Source: Mugil cephalus (lineage: Eukaryota > Chordata > Actinopteri > Mugiliformes > Mugilidae). Taken from it: a stretch of 64,000 nt of DNA. The position numbers and the translations under genes are program-made. The stretch spans positions 6,428,357 to 6,492,356 of the forward strand of contig NC_061789.1 of the NCBI RefSeq assembly GCF_022458985.1, in the 5' to 3' direction. Position 1 is the stretch's first letter, and every line of letters starts with the position of its first letter. The notes beneath the pieces are model-generated. The model searched no databases. It was not told where the DNA came from and was given only the letters and a program-made list of their open reading frames with translations. Positions 1 to 10,949 of the stretch are shown piece by piece.

Positions 1-1288
1 CAGATAGTCGAAATGGCTAACGGCAAAGCAACGTGGATAGGGCTCACCAGAGGCAAGTGGAAGTGGTCAGACCAGAGCCCCCTGTCATTCAGACAGTGGA
101 ATACAATAGATAACCAACCACGTGGCAACTTGTCTTTTCCCTGCGTGCTTCTACATGAAGACAAATGGGAAGGCGAATACTGCGCAAGAAAATTATACTT
201 CGTCTGTTTTGGTGAGCTTTGAGATACATTGTACTGGATCATTTTAAATGATATTTAAATTAGAGCCAATGTTAAAAAAAACAACATGTCTTCTTCTTTC
301 ACTAGCCACATTCGTGGATAAGCAGTTGTTGCGCATCAGAGTAACTAAAAACAAGTCTTCTTGGAACTTGGAGGATGCAGCAGGTGCCATCTTGCAGCAG
401 GTAATAGTAAAGTGTTAAAATGAATTGTATCTCCAGCACAAGCAGAGAGATTAACTGACATCAAATTATTATAACAGGTACAGGTGGGTGGCACAGCGGC
501 TCAATGGTTAGCACTGTTGTTTTTTAATCTTTTACCCCAGCTCTACTGTTTCCTCACTGAGGACCACCCTCTCTGGGAGCTGTGACTGGCTCTGGCTGAG
601 GCGACGCTGTCCCAGCTCAGCAGGACGAAGGGACCCGGTCACTGCCTATGGTTGTGGCATGGACTCCTCCGTCTGCCTGAGCTGGGGTGGTCCGGCCATG
701 TTGTCCCTACAGCTGGAGACTATGAGCAGCTCCTAGTGTGGACGGTCCTCTGGGATGGCATTTCCTCAATGGGCTCAGCCATATTACTCATTTTATTAGT
801 GCTCTTTGTATCACCGGGCTCCTCTATGTGTGTGTGTGCATGTGTTTGTTTGGAAAGGAGGGAGGATTCTGCTATATAAATAATTTTTGATTTGATTTGA
901 TTTTATGCGGACATTTATGGTTCGCTGTAGACAAGGCCCATCTGACCCCAGCATTTATGCTGCACTGCTGCTACATGATCAGATGACTGCCTCATTGCAA
1001 CTTTGGGCTAAGGGTTAGGGTTAGGGTTAGGGTTAGAGGTTAGGGTTAGAGGTTAGGGTTAGGGTTAGAGGTTAGGGGCTATGGTACAAGTATTCCAAAG
1101 TGCGCCTCACATAGATCACTTATAACACCCCACTTTTCTTGTATTTTGTTATGTGATGTCCCTAAATAAAAAATGTTTGTGTCTTTTAGATGAATGAGAC
1201 GCTGTACAAACGCGACCACGCTTTGGGTAAAAATACTAAGCTGGCTTGGAGGAAGCAGTCCGACGGTAAAATCTTCCACCCAGAATAA
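1..1288 (+). CDS. C-type lectin, two-CTLD secreted type, copy 1 (3' part only)
   Basis: Last three exons of a C-type lectin gene whose 5' part lies before the window: 1-211 (end of a CTLD), 306-400 and 1190-1288 (stop TAA). Borders are GT/AG and phases match the complete copy at 6111-10216. The CTLD part has the WIGL core and the last three cysteines, and ends in YFVCF. At the usual sugar-binding site it reads DNQP, not EPN or QPD, and WEGEYC replaces WND, so Ca2+-dependent sugar binding by this domain is unlikely. The tail ends WRKQSDGKIFHPE, a C-terminus I associate with fish lectins annotated as mannose-receptor-1-like or CLEC20A-like. No transmembrane helix is visible. The second intron (401-1189) is longer than in copy 2 because of a repeat insertion and a telomere-like tract. 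Confidence 0.85.
480..895 (+). repeat. Retroposon-like insertion in lectin copy 1
   Basis: The matching intron of copy 2 (9937-10117) lacks this stretch. It opens with a tRNA-like head (GGTGGCACAGCGGCTCAATG, continuing as GGTTAGCACTG), common in fish genomes. It ends in a short TTTGATTTGATTTGATT tail, like the 3' end of a SINE or LINE. No long ORF. Class is inferred from the head and tail only. Confidence 0.5.
1009..1078 (+). repeat. Interstitial telomere-like repeat (TTAGGG/TTAGAGG)
   Basis: Tandem TTAGGG units mixed with TTAGAGG variants, inside the last intron of lectin copy 1. Shorter relatives lie at 9991-10027, 11128-11175, 24675-24712, 25241-25255 and 58484-58498. Confidence 0.9.
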
Positions 1289-2130
1289 GACGTGGAGAGG
1301 GAAATGCCTGAAGCGATCTCTTTCAGCCATACAGGAACTCATCTGACCTATTAACTGCTAAGTAATGTTTGGTTATTTTTTTCATGTTAGCGTTAGAGTT
1401 TATGTTCGTAGTTTGCCTTTTCAATGAGTAACATGCCATTTGGAAACCTCTATGTATATGAAATTTGACTGAATACCGACTTTTTAAAGATTATTTAGAG
1501 TCATGCATTCTTAAAAAACACATGTCTGAAATCAAATAAGGATCATGCTAAATAATTCCATATCCCAAGACGCAGACAGTTTAAAATCTGAGTGCAGATA
1601 ACTGTAACTGTAACCCTAACCCTAATTGTCAGAAGGCAAAGTAACAGACATATATATCTATAATATATATTTTTACCATTGCAAGGCACTTGAAGTCACT
1701 TATTTAGACATTTATTGTCTAGTTTAACTTAACTAGTTTATCTTGAATGATGTGTTTTTTAATCAGATTTGTTCGAATATGAATATGAATAAAGTCAGAC
1801 ATATGGTCTTTATCTCACAATGCCGGATGTGTCTCTCTTTTAAGTCTTGTAAGTCAGTACAAAATTTTCTGGAATTCCCTTTACTGACTCCCTCATGTTT
1901 ACTACCACTTGCTTCTGGTTGTCCCAAGAACTAGGCAGAATAACATGGCTGATCATGTTTTTGCAACTGTCGCGCCCAAATTCTGGAGCAGTTTTTAGTT
2001 TTTTAAAGCCCGACCTGGGTTTTTATGTCATATCAGGTACTGTTGCAGCTCTGCATGTCACTTTGATAGACTTTTCTTATTTGTATGTGTTTTTTAAAAA
2101 AAACAAAAAAACAAAAAGAGGTTAAAGAGG
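1289..2130 (+). repeat. 3' flank of lectin copy 1, duplicated at 10217-10950
   Basis: The sequence after the stop codon of copy 1 matches the flank after copy 2: both carry CTGAAGCGATCTCTTTCAGCC, then CATTTGGAAACCTCTATGTA, then TATGGTCTTTAT and GCTTCTGGTTGTCC in the same order. The tandem duplication therefore took in several hundred bases past the gene. No gene is seen here. Confidence 0.75.
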
Positions 2131-3164
2131 ACATGAAACAAACAGAACATACACCAAAATGGTAAAAATGTAGCCTACATATTTTAAATGTGATGGCAAA
2201 ATAAAACATCGTAAAAATCCATTGTTTTAAAGAAAATCAGCTTTTAAAATGAATTTCTATTATCATGACCTTAATTCCAATAACTTAAAGCCAGTAGTAT
2301 CTGGAAACTGAAAAGGAAAATGAGAGAGTGAAGAAGAAGTGTTTAGTTTTTAAAAGACAATGTTGAGGAGTTCATCAGGGGGTCGAATCACCATATATGC
2401 TCTGGATTTTTTTTTTAAAGAAACAGGAATACTTACCAGGGCTGCAGTTATCATCACAGACCACAGGGTGGCGGTTATGCACCGTTATAGTCAGAGCCAT
2501 GTATTAGAGCGAGTCTGCCCAACTCAAATCATGGACGCCATGTTTGCTACATCTGAGCCTCTGAGTCTACAAATGTCTATTTTTCACCATTAGCAGGCCT
2601 ATAAATGTTATTGCCAACATCTGTTAATATGTAAAAGGCCCTCTACTACTTACTTACTTACTACTTATTTACTTTAATTATCTTAAATGAGCCTGTAAAA
2701 TGCTTTGTAGCCCAATCACCTCATCATTCATGGAGCTTTGTTTATCTTCTCCTCAGTCTCCTGTGTTCATACATTGCCATTAAAAGTTTGAAATTACTCC
2801 GAAAAATTATAAATACTCACAAATAGTGAAAATTAAACTGGGTTTACTGTTATTTAATCATCATTAGAACATTAGCACGCGAGCCATAATAACTTAGTAG
2901 TAACCGAGGCAAAGTTGTCTATATACATGGACATTAATTACATGCACATGTGAGTTTTACAGTATATATGACGGTAGATACTATTCTAAGCCCTTAGTCT
3001 AGATAACTAGCTAGCATAAGGCTAGCATAAGGCTTGGATAACTTCAAACTTCATTCATTTGTAAAGCGGTGTTGGGTGTTTTTGAGATCAAGGTTCACAT
3101 TAATGATGGTATGACTTTATGTTCATCAAAAAACACAATCTCGATCCCACAGTTTTATTCAATT

Positions 3165-4260
3165 TTTGAGTTATCAACAAGCTTCCTTTTCTTTCCAAGA
3201 TCTTGAAGAAGGTGGTATTTGAGCAGCTATAGCCACATAAGGATCAAAACCACAACTCAGAAAAATTTCAGTCTGGTTTTAATCTGTGCCATAGTACAGA
3301 AACAGCGCTTTTAAGAATTTTAAATGATCTTCTTTTGACAGTTGATTCTGGTAACTCTGCTCTCCTGGTCCTTCTGGATCTCACAGCTGGACCATAACAT
3401 CCTACGGTCACGTCTGGTACTTGTGTGGGCATTAAGGGTACTGTTTTTAAGTGGTTAGAGTACTACCTCACAGACAGGAGTTTTTCTGTCCTGCTAGGCC
3501 AGTTCTCCTCAGCCACTTCCCCTCTGAGCTGTGGGGTTCCTCAGGGTTCCATCTTGGGCCCTCTCCTCTTTTCACTTTATATGTTGCCCTTAGTGTCCAT
3601 ATTTGGGAGGCATAATGTATCATTTAATTGTTTTACAGATGACATTCAAGTGTATCTGCCAATAAAAACAAATAAATGAGCCTCTGTTCAGGCTCTGTGA
3701 AATTGCCTCAGGGATGTTTATTCTTGGATGGAAGTTAACTTCCTGTCCGTGAACAAGAATGACTCAGAGATAATTTTATTTGGTAAACAAAATCTTTTAC
3801 ATGAAAATGGCCGCACCACTGGCACACTTAATTCATATTGCCATAGATTTGCTAAGAACCTTGGTGTCATTTTGGACATGGTAAATGGTAAAATCTAGCC
3901 AGTCTGGTCTTAGCCAGTCAGCACTGTGTCCTTTGCAGGTTGTCCAAAATGCAGCTGCCCATCTGCTTACTGGTAAGAAAAGGCGTGATCACTTTAGTCC
4001 TGCCCTTGTGTCTTTGCACTGGCTGCCTGTGAATTTTAGGATACAGTTTAAAGTTTTATTAATTGTTTTTAAATGTTTGAATGGTCTGGCATCATCCTGT
4101 TTATCTGAACTCTCTTAGGTCATCAAACCAGCCGCTCCTGGCAGTGCCTCATTCCAGGCTCTCTACTCGTGAGGACAGAGCTTTTTCAGTTGCAGCCCCC
4201 ACAAAAGTATCTTTATAGTGTTTAATTTGAATGTTTTTGCACATTGTGTTTTTTTCACAG

Positions 4261-4339
<79 letters not shown>
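3165..4339 (+). mobile_element. Degenerate L2-like LINE, 3' part with (TCAA)n tail
   Basis: Reverse-transcriptase remains in several frames: a palm-domain stretch with CGVPQGSILGPLLFSLYM at 3530-3590 and an F-T-DD form of the YADD box near 3640. Then comes the typical end VQNAAAHLLTGKKRRDHF and SLHWLPVNFRIQFKVLL (about 3935-4060). Stops and frameshifts break it throughout. It is 5'-truncated, as usual for LINEs, and ends in about 20 TCAA units (4261-4339). The RT style fits the L2/CR1 side of the non-LTR elements. It lies upstream of lectin copy 2. Confidence 0.8.
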
Positions 4340-4979
4340 GGAAGAAGCCCCAGACCTTCACAAGGCTTCATCCATCCATCTCTAAGGCCCAGTTCCAATC
4401 CGAAGTCCTGAAACCTCACTGACTTAAGTGACGTCAGCTCTAAGGGACTGAGTGTGAGAATCTAAAAGGTTGCAGATCCTATGAATAGAGGGTATGCATA
4501 TGACATCATCGCAAGTGAAATCTCTGTAAGTAAAAGTGACAGTTGAACATGGAGATTAGCGGCATTTGTTTGAATCATGAGATTTAATTGTGTCTAAATT
4601 GTAAAATGCATTAAAAAAAAAAAAAAAAAAAGGTGAACAGCTGTTCTGTGGTTGACTGAACCAACAGATTTGAAAAGTGGTCAGAGATATATTTTTACAG
4701 ATATCTCCGACTGCCAAAGAAAAGAGAAGTAAATGGATCGCTGCATTACTAAGAAACTGGAATCCAGGCACAGAAACCTGGTGGTTCACATTTAGTGTGA
4801 GGTAATATCAATTCATTCTGTATTTTTTGATGAAGTCATACCTTAAGTTACGTTCTGTCAGATAAGTTTATGGATGTTGTTGTTTTGGCGTAGTTACGGC
4901 CACAAGTACCTATGTCAGTTCCAACAAAAAATAACAGTAAAACAATAAACTGAATGTTTGCGATCACCCTTTTAAAGTC

Positions 4980-5610
4980 CACTGCTACAGTATTGTATGG
5001 CCAACGTTACTTTATCTTTAGCTAAGATGCTAAAAAGCTCTTAGCTTTAGATTTATTTAGCTACATAGTCATAACTGAAATGACCTAAACACTAACTTAA
5101 ACTAACTGAAACTGAGGTTAATCCACTTTTCCAAATCCACCAAGATATGCTTGGTGTACGGTGAAAATAATAAAGGAACATTTTCTGAAAAATAGGTTGT
5201 AGAATATCTAGTTTAAATGGAGGATTGTGTTTGAATGGTCAGAGAGGAAACAAAGCCAAGTTATTTGCCTTCCTCAGCTCCACCTTGTCCCAGGACTTTG
5301 GATATGTAAATGGTTCAGTCAAGGTGGGTGATTTGCAAATCATCTGTCTATTTATTGATCTATCTACACCAGTCAGCCACAACATTAAAACCACTGACAG
5401 GAGAAGTAGCTAAATAACATTGAACATAAAATGTTCTGGTGGGAAACGTTTGCACCTGGTATCCACTCAGACACTACAGTATTGTATGGCTAACGTTACT
5501 TCTCAGTAAAGCTCTTAGTGTTACCATCTTTGATTTAGCTCCATTTAACATAACTAAAATGAAAGCTAACTGAAACTGAGGCTATTACACTTTTCCAAAT
5601 CCATACTAGT
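4980..5610. repeat. Local direct repeat of about 150 bp
   Basis: 4985-5145 and 5475-5608 share CTACAGTATTGTATGG, AACGTTACTT, AAGCTCTTAG, CTAACTGAAACTGAGG and CACTTTTCCAAATCCA in the same order. A MITE fragment (5367-5480) sits between them. Otherwise 4400-6080 shows no gene. Confidence 0.65.
5367..5480 (-). mobile_element. CACCGATCAG MITE, fragment
   Basis: Begins with the inverted end ACACCAGTCAGCCACAACATT and runs into the family's sub-terminal ACAGGAGAAGT and AATAACATTGA sequence. See 30707-31159 for the full-length copy. Confidence 0.7.
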
Positions 5611-6110
5611 TCGTATGACTCATTGTCAAGTCCAACTGACCATATTTTGAGCTGATAATCCAAAAATTTCCCGGTCTCGCTGTATTTACTGCTACATTTC
5701 ACCATGTTTTTGCCACTCACGGAGCCGTGGCCCCGGACAACAGTGACATCAGTGCATACTCTCTATACACAGTCAATGCTTCAAGCCCACTCCTTGTAGC
5801 AGGATGTAAATGGTATGTTAATTGTTTTTGCAATGAATGCAAAACTCAAAGTCAGCAAACCATGACTGCTAAGAGCCATTTGAATTTTGGGTCATATTGA
5901 TGATAAACACTAACTATATGATCACCTTGCCTGTCAGTCGGCTTTACTCTCACAGCAAAGGTAAGACATCATCTTTGAATGAACACAGGACACATGGATT
6001 TTATCTCACAATATAACAGCGTAATATGAGGAGCAATGGGAAACAAGAAATGGTAAATACAATGTGTTATTACACAGTGAAAGGAACAGTGAAAGGAAGC
6101 TGTCACCACC

Positions 6111-9100
6111 ATGGATGGGAAATGTTTTATCATCGCAGTCTTATCAGGTAAGTGTAATTTGTTTTGTGTAATGTTGTTTTGGTAATTTTTGTTTTCTAGA
6201 TTTTTTAGCTTTCTGATGAATAGGCCCAAGGTATTGAGTGTTAGATTAATTCTTTGGTTACTTTAGCACTCGCAAACAAACACCACTAACAGGAGAAGTA
6301 AATAACATTAACCATCTTGTGACAGTTCAGTTCAGTTCTGGAAATTTTTTTGGAACTGACATTCATTCGTGTGGATGTTACTTAGACATGTACCACCTAC
6401 CACCTACCTAGACCAGACCAGACACCCCCACCCTATAGCAATGACAGAGGCAGACGTACACAAACACTTGAAAAACATGAAAATCTTGAAACTTCTTGGG
6501 GACAGAAGTAAAGACTGCAACTTCCCACTAGTCTCTCAGAACTGAAGAAGCTGCTTGGATGAGTGGCGTAACGTCTCAAGAAAATTCTACAAGTCCAGTT
6601 GCCTTTATTCAATGCCTTTTGGATTCAAGACTGTATTGTAAATTGATGGCAGATTAAATCTAAGTTTAGAAACGGTTTCCCCAATTTGACATAGATGGCT
6701 TCCTTTACTCCTGTGTCAAACTATCTGTCCTCTCTGGCCAGGACTTTGACGTTGCTATCTTCAAAAGAGCGTCCTTTGTCCTTCAGGTGGAGGTGGATTG
6801 CTGAGTTGTTCCCTGATGAGCTGGCTCTCCTGTGTTGGGCCATGCGTTTGTGGATGGGTTGTTTGGTTTCTCCAATGTACACGTCTGTTCATTCCTCACT
6901 GCACTGAACAACATACACTACATTTCTCTGTTTTTATCGCAGTGTTTTGTTTTTGGGGTGGACAACTTTCTGTCTAAGTGTATTGCCGCGTTTGAAATAA
7001 ACTGGAATGCGATGTTTTTTTCAAAATTATCCACATCTTGAGGGTTTGTTTAATGTGCTTTCCCTCCTCTTTTCCATCCTGTTTGTGGGTACAGTCTGTG
7101 CTTGGTACTGAAAGGTTCTGAGGAACCCTTAGTTGGTTTTCTAGGCGTTTGTGGGAATCAAATAATAAATGCTGGTCAGTGTGAGTGGGTTTCGTGTGTA
7201 TACTCTTCTTCCACGTGCACCTACAGTCCGAGAAAGCCAAACCATCCCCACTGATGTCCTCCCAGGTGAGCGTGATGTCCACTGCATTAAGGTGGAATCC
7301 ACCTCCTCTGTCTTGATCTTAACCCAGGTGTCCACATACCTGAACCAGTGGGTAGGGGTGGAACCTGCTAAGGAGTTGAGGGTTCTGGTCTCCACATCCT
7401 CCATGTAGAGATTGGCTACGATTGGTGATACTAGTGACCCCATCGCACAGCTGTGCTTTTGCCTGTAGAATCCTCTATTAAACTGCAAATAGGTGGTAGT
7501 CAGGCACAGGTCGAGTAACGCGCAGATGTGGTCTGGGTTGAGGTTGGTTCTCGAGGCCAAGGTGTTATACTTTTGCAGTTTTTCCCCTACTACATGTGCT
7601 GCTTCTCTGGTGGGAATACATGTGAACAATGAGGTTACATCATAGGATGTAGGTTTCTTCTGGACCTAGTGTGATGTTCTTGACTTTGTTGACAAAATTA
7701 CTGGAGGTTGCTCCTTCCTTGGGTATTTTGGGGAGTCCATACGTACATGGTGTGGCTCCACAGGGGTACAAACGGTAGTAAAGGAGTCTGTTGATTGCCT
7801 TCTCCTTTTCTAACTGTTGTAGGTAGTTTATTATTTTGGTTTTGTAGGCGCTGGTTGGGTCGCATCTTAGTATCTCAAGTCAAGCTAATTTCCAATAGGT
7901 TTCACCCACAGAGTTTCCTATTTTTCTTCCTATTTAAACCTCAACATCCCAGCAGTCTCTCAGAAATGAAGAAGCCACTTGGATGAGTTTCGAAATGTCT
8001 TCAAGAAAATTCTAAACCTACGCCATTTGAAGAATTTCCATTGCTGCCCGTCATTAAACACTTTAAAAGTGAATGCAGATAAAAATGAAATAATTAAATA
8101 AGAAATAAACATGTTGAATATGTTATAATAATAATTCTGTGTTGTGGCTGATACACATGGATAATATATCTTTTTTTTCCCCCACGGCCACAGGCCTGTG
8201 TTTCCTACCTTCAGGTTTACCTCATATCTACACCTTTGTAGAACAGGCACTGACCTGGCATGAAGCACAAAGCTACTGCAGGACTAAGTACACCGACCTG
8301 GCCACGATTCGGTCTGCGGAACAGATGGCTCAGGTTCTGGAAGCTGGAAAAATACATTTTTACAATGATATATGGATAGGACTGTATCTCGACCGCAATG
8401 CCTGGGATTGGTCACTGCAAAACGAGGACTATTATGGTGGAGGAGAGAAAGACTACAGGATGTGGAAGCTTGGAGAACCAAATAACTGGGATGGAATGGA
8501 GAACTGTGTGGCGATCTGGGAGGGAGGCACATGGAACGACGCACCGTGCAGTTATAAGTACCCGTTTGTCTGCATTAATGGTAAGAAAAATACACCATCA
8601 TAATAAATGGCTGAGTTTAGGTTAGGTTCAGTTTAATTTAGTCGTTAAGTGATGTATGTTCGTTAACCACTTAAGTTCCCGCATATCTTCAAGATTGTTC
8701 TTGCCTACTCTCTTCTGATGCTTTGATGATAAAACACTTCATTACCTATTACCAAATCCACAGAAAACCACTTACAGTTTCTATATCCAACAGTGTCAAT
8801 TGTCAACAAGTGATATAAATGTATGTCTTTTGATTTGTTGGTGTTTGTGGAGACAACAACAAAGGGTTAAATACTCCACTGTCTTCATCACATGTCTTCC
8901 CAATGCTTTGTACTAGGTTTAGGAAATATCCAATGATCAGGCATAACTCATCAGAGAATGGACAAAAGAATGTTGTTAATGAGGGCCTTTGGCTACAATG
9001 GGGTGAGGAGGGGTCTCTGTGGATCCCCCCACTTGATCAGTTTGGGGTCTGGTGAATTTGGAGACCAGGTCAACTTCTCGTACTGTTGCCATGTTTTTTG

Positions 9101-10216
9101 AGTTGTTCTTAAACCATTTTTGTGTGTATGCCCGTGTCAAGCTACTGCCATCAAGAAGCGTCATTGCTAAGGGGTGGGGTTGCCTGGTCTGGTCTAGATG
9201 GGTGGTACATGTCTAAGTAGCATCCACACAAGATGCTCAATGTTATTCACATCAACTGTCAGTGGTCATAATGTTGTGACTGATCAGTGTAATTCGCTGA
9301 TTGTGTAATCCCATTACTATTGCATGGTTAGTGGCCTGCATGCAAACCAGTGTTTTTATCCATGTTTATCGCTAACTTTTTAAATTTTGCTAATCCATAT
9401 CTTTAGGAATGGAGGGTTCTTACAACTTTGTCATGTCTGCTGAGTCCAAGTCCTGGGACGAGGCTCAGAGCTACTGCAGGGAACACTACATTGACCTGGC
9501 CAGTGTGAGGAACCAACATGAGAATGATCAGGTGGCGAAAATGATCAATGGGAAAACGTGGATAGGGCTCAGCAGAGGCCAGTGGAAGTGGTCAGACGGG
9601 AGTCCCTTGTCATTCAGACAGTGGAATACAACAGCTAACGAACCACATGGCAGCTTGTCTTCTCCCTGCGTGCTTCTACGTGAAGACATATGGGAAGGCG
9701 AAGACTGTGCAAGAAAATTATACTTTGTCTGTTTTGGTGAGCTTTGAGATACTGTACATTGTACTGGATCATTTTAAATTATATTTAAATTAGAGTCAAT
9801 ATTTAAAAAACAACATGCCTTCTTCTTTTTTTTTTCACCAGAGAAAATCGTGCAGAAGCAGGTGTTGCGCATCAGAGTAACTAAAAACAAGTCTTCTTGG
9901 AACTTGGAGGATGCAGCAGGGGGCATCTTGCAGCAGGTAATAGTAAAGTCTTACTGTGAATTGTATCTCCAGCACAACAGTGACGGGCTTAAGGTTAGCG
10001 TTAGGGTTAGGTTTATGGTTAGGGGCTAGTGTAGTATTACAAACTGCTTCTCACACAGATCACTTGGAGCACTTTTTTTTTGTGATGTTCCTAAAGAAAA
10101 ATGTTTGTGTCTCATAGATAAGTAAGATCCTGTACAACCACGGCAATGCATCGAGTGAAAATACTAAGCTGACTTGGAGGAAGCAGCCTGATGGTAAAAT
10201 CTTCCACCCAGAATAA
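6111..10216 (+). CDS. C-type lectin, two-CTLD secreted type, copy 2 (complete)
   Basis: Five coding exons: 6111-6147, 8194-8580, 9407-9736, 9842-9936, 10118-10216 (TAA). The sum is 948 nt, 315 aa, and all phases agree. Exon 1 gives MDGKCFIIAVLSG, the start of a signal peptide, with a good ATG context (CACCATGG). CTLD1 (about residues 20-141) has WIGL, EPN, ENC and WND, the classic Ca2+/mannose-type site. CTLD2 (about 143-251) has the four core cysteines but reads ANEPHG and WEGEDC, so it lacks that site. Then comes a 63-residue tail ending WRKQPDGKIFHPE. No membrane anchor is seen, so a secreted lectin is likely. The family resembles fish lectins annotated as mannose-receptor-1-like or CLEC20A-like. 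It is the tandem partner of the gene at 1-1288. Confidence 0.9.
6283..6460 (-). mobile_element. CACCGATCAG MITE, fragment
   Basis: Carries the family's internal blocks AACAGGAGAAGTAAATAACA, CATCTTGTGACAGTT, GTGTGGATGTTACTTAGACA and CCCCCACCCTATAGCAATGA. Both ends are lost. It lies in intron 1 of lectin copy 2. Confidence 0.65.
6530..8022 (-). mobile_element. Penelope-like retroelement with flanking direct repeats
   Basis: The minus strand encodes Penelope-type RT remains. The clearest is 7141-7629, with NRGFYRQKHSCAMGSLVSPI and IVANLYMEDVE. Further pieces at 6974-7140 read HLLFDSHKRLENQLRVPQ. The RT active site reads YVDTW where the family has YVDDTW, so one catalytic Asp is gone and the enzyme is dead. 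Near-identical direct repeats of about 58 bp flank the element (6531-6589 and 7952-8013; both contain GAAGAAG, CTTGGATGAGT and CAAGAAAATTCTA), as expected for Penelope pseudo-LTRs. It fills most of intron 1 of lectin copy 2, in antisense orientation. Confidence 0.8.
8930..9293 (+). mobile_element. CACCGATCAG MITE in lectin copy 2, intron 2
   Basis: Left end CCAATGATCAGGCATAACTC; right end GTCATAATGTTGTGACTGAT, continuing as CAGTGTA. The inside carries GAGGGCCTTTGG, ACTTGATCAGTTTGGG and GGTACATGTCTAAGTAGCAT, as in the 30707-31159 copy. Confidence 0.8.
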
Positions 10217-10949
10217 CAGGTAGAGAGGGATATGCCTGAAGCGATCTCTTTCAGCCATACAACAATTCATCTGACCTATTAAGTAGGTCAAGGAAGTAAT
10301 TAAGTAATGTTTTTTTTTTTTTTTCATGTTAGCGTTAGTGTTTACATTAGTAGTTTGTGTCTTTTTAATGAGTAAAATGCCATTTGGAAACCTCTATGTA
10401 TATGAAACTTGACTGAATACTGATACCTCTTAAAGATTATTCAAAGTTATGCACCTGACACACATCATGCTAAACGTATGATATATATTTTACAATTGCA
10501 GGTCACTTGAAGCCAGTTACTTAGACATTTATTGTTTAGTTTAACTTGTTTAGTTTATCTTGAATAAGGTGGTTTTTAATTAGATTTGTTGGACTATGAA
10601 TATGCATAAAGTCAGATATATGGTCTTTATGTCACGATGCCGGACGTGTCTCTCACTCTTGTAAGTCAGTATAAAAATTTCCTTCTGTTCTGGGATTCCG
10701 TTTACTGACTTCCTAACATTTTTTTTACTACTGACCAGTTGCTTCTGGTTGTCCCTAGAACTAGGCAGAATAACGTTGGTGCATGTGGCGCCCAAATTCT
10801 GGAACAGTTTTTAGTTGTTTTTAAAATCCCGACCTGGTCTTTTCATATACTTTTGCAGCTCTGTATATCACTTTGGTAGACTTTTCATGTTTTGTATATG
10901 TGTTTCTTCTTTTTTTGCTTCTTTAAAAAAACACAGTTGTATTTGAGAT

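Noticed and set aside
480-520. tRNA gene
   Set aside because: Only a tRNA-like head of a SINE-type repeat; no full cloverleaf arms follow.
652-879. 75-codon + frame
   Set aside because: Lies in the retroposon-like insertion of lectin copy 1; no homology or splice logic.
3425-3679. Host gene coding for a small protein
   Set aside because: The translation is reverse transcriptase of a broken LINE.
8284-8544. 86-codon minus frame
   Set aside because: Antisense shadow of the CTLD1 exon.
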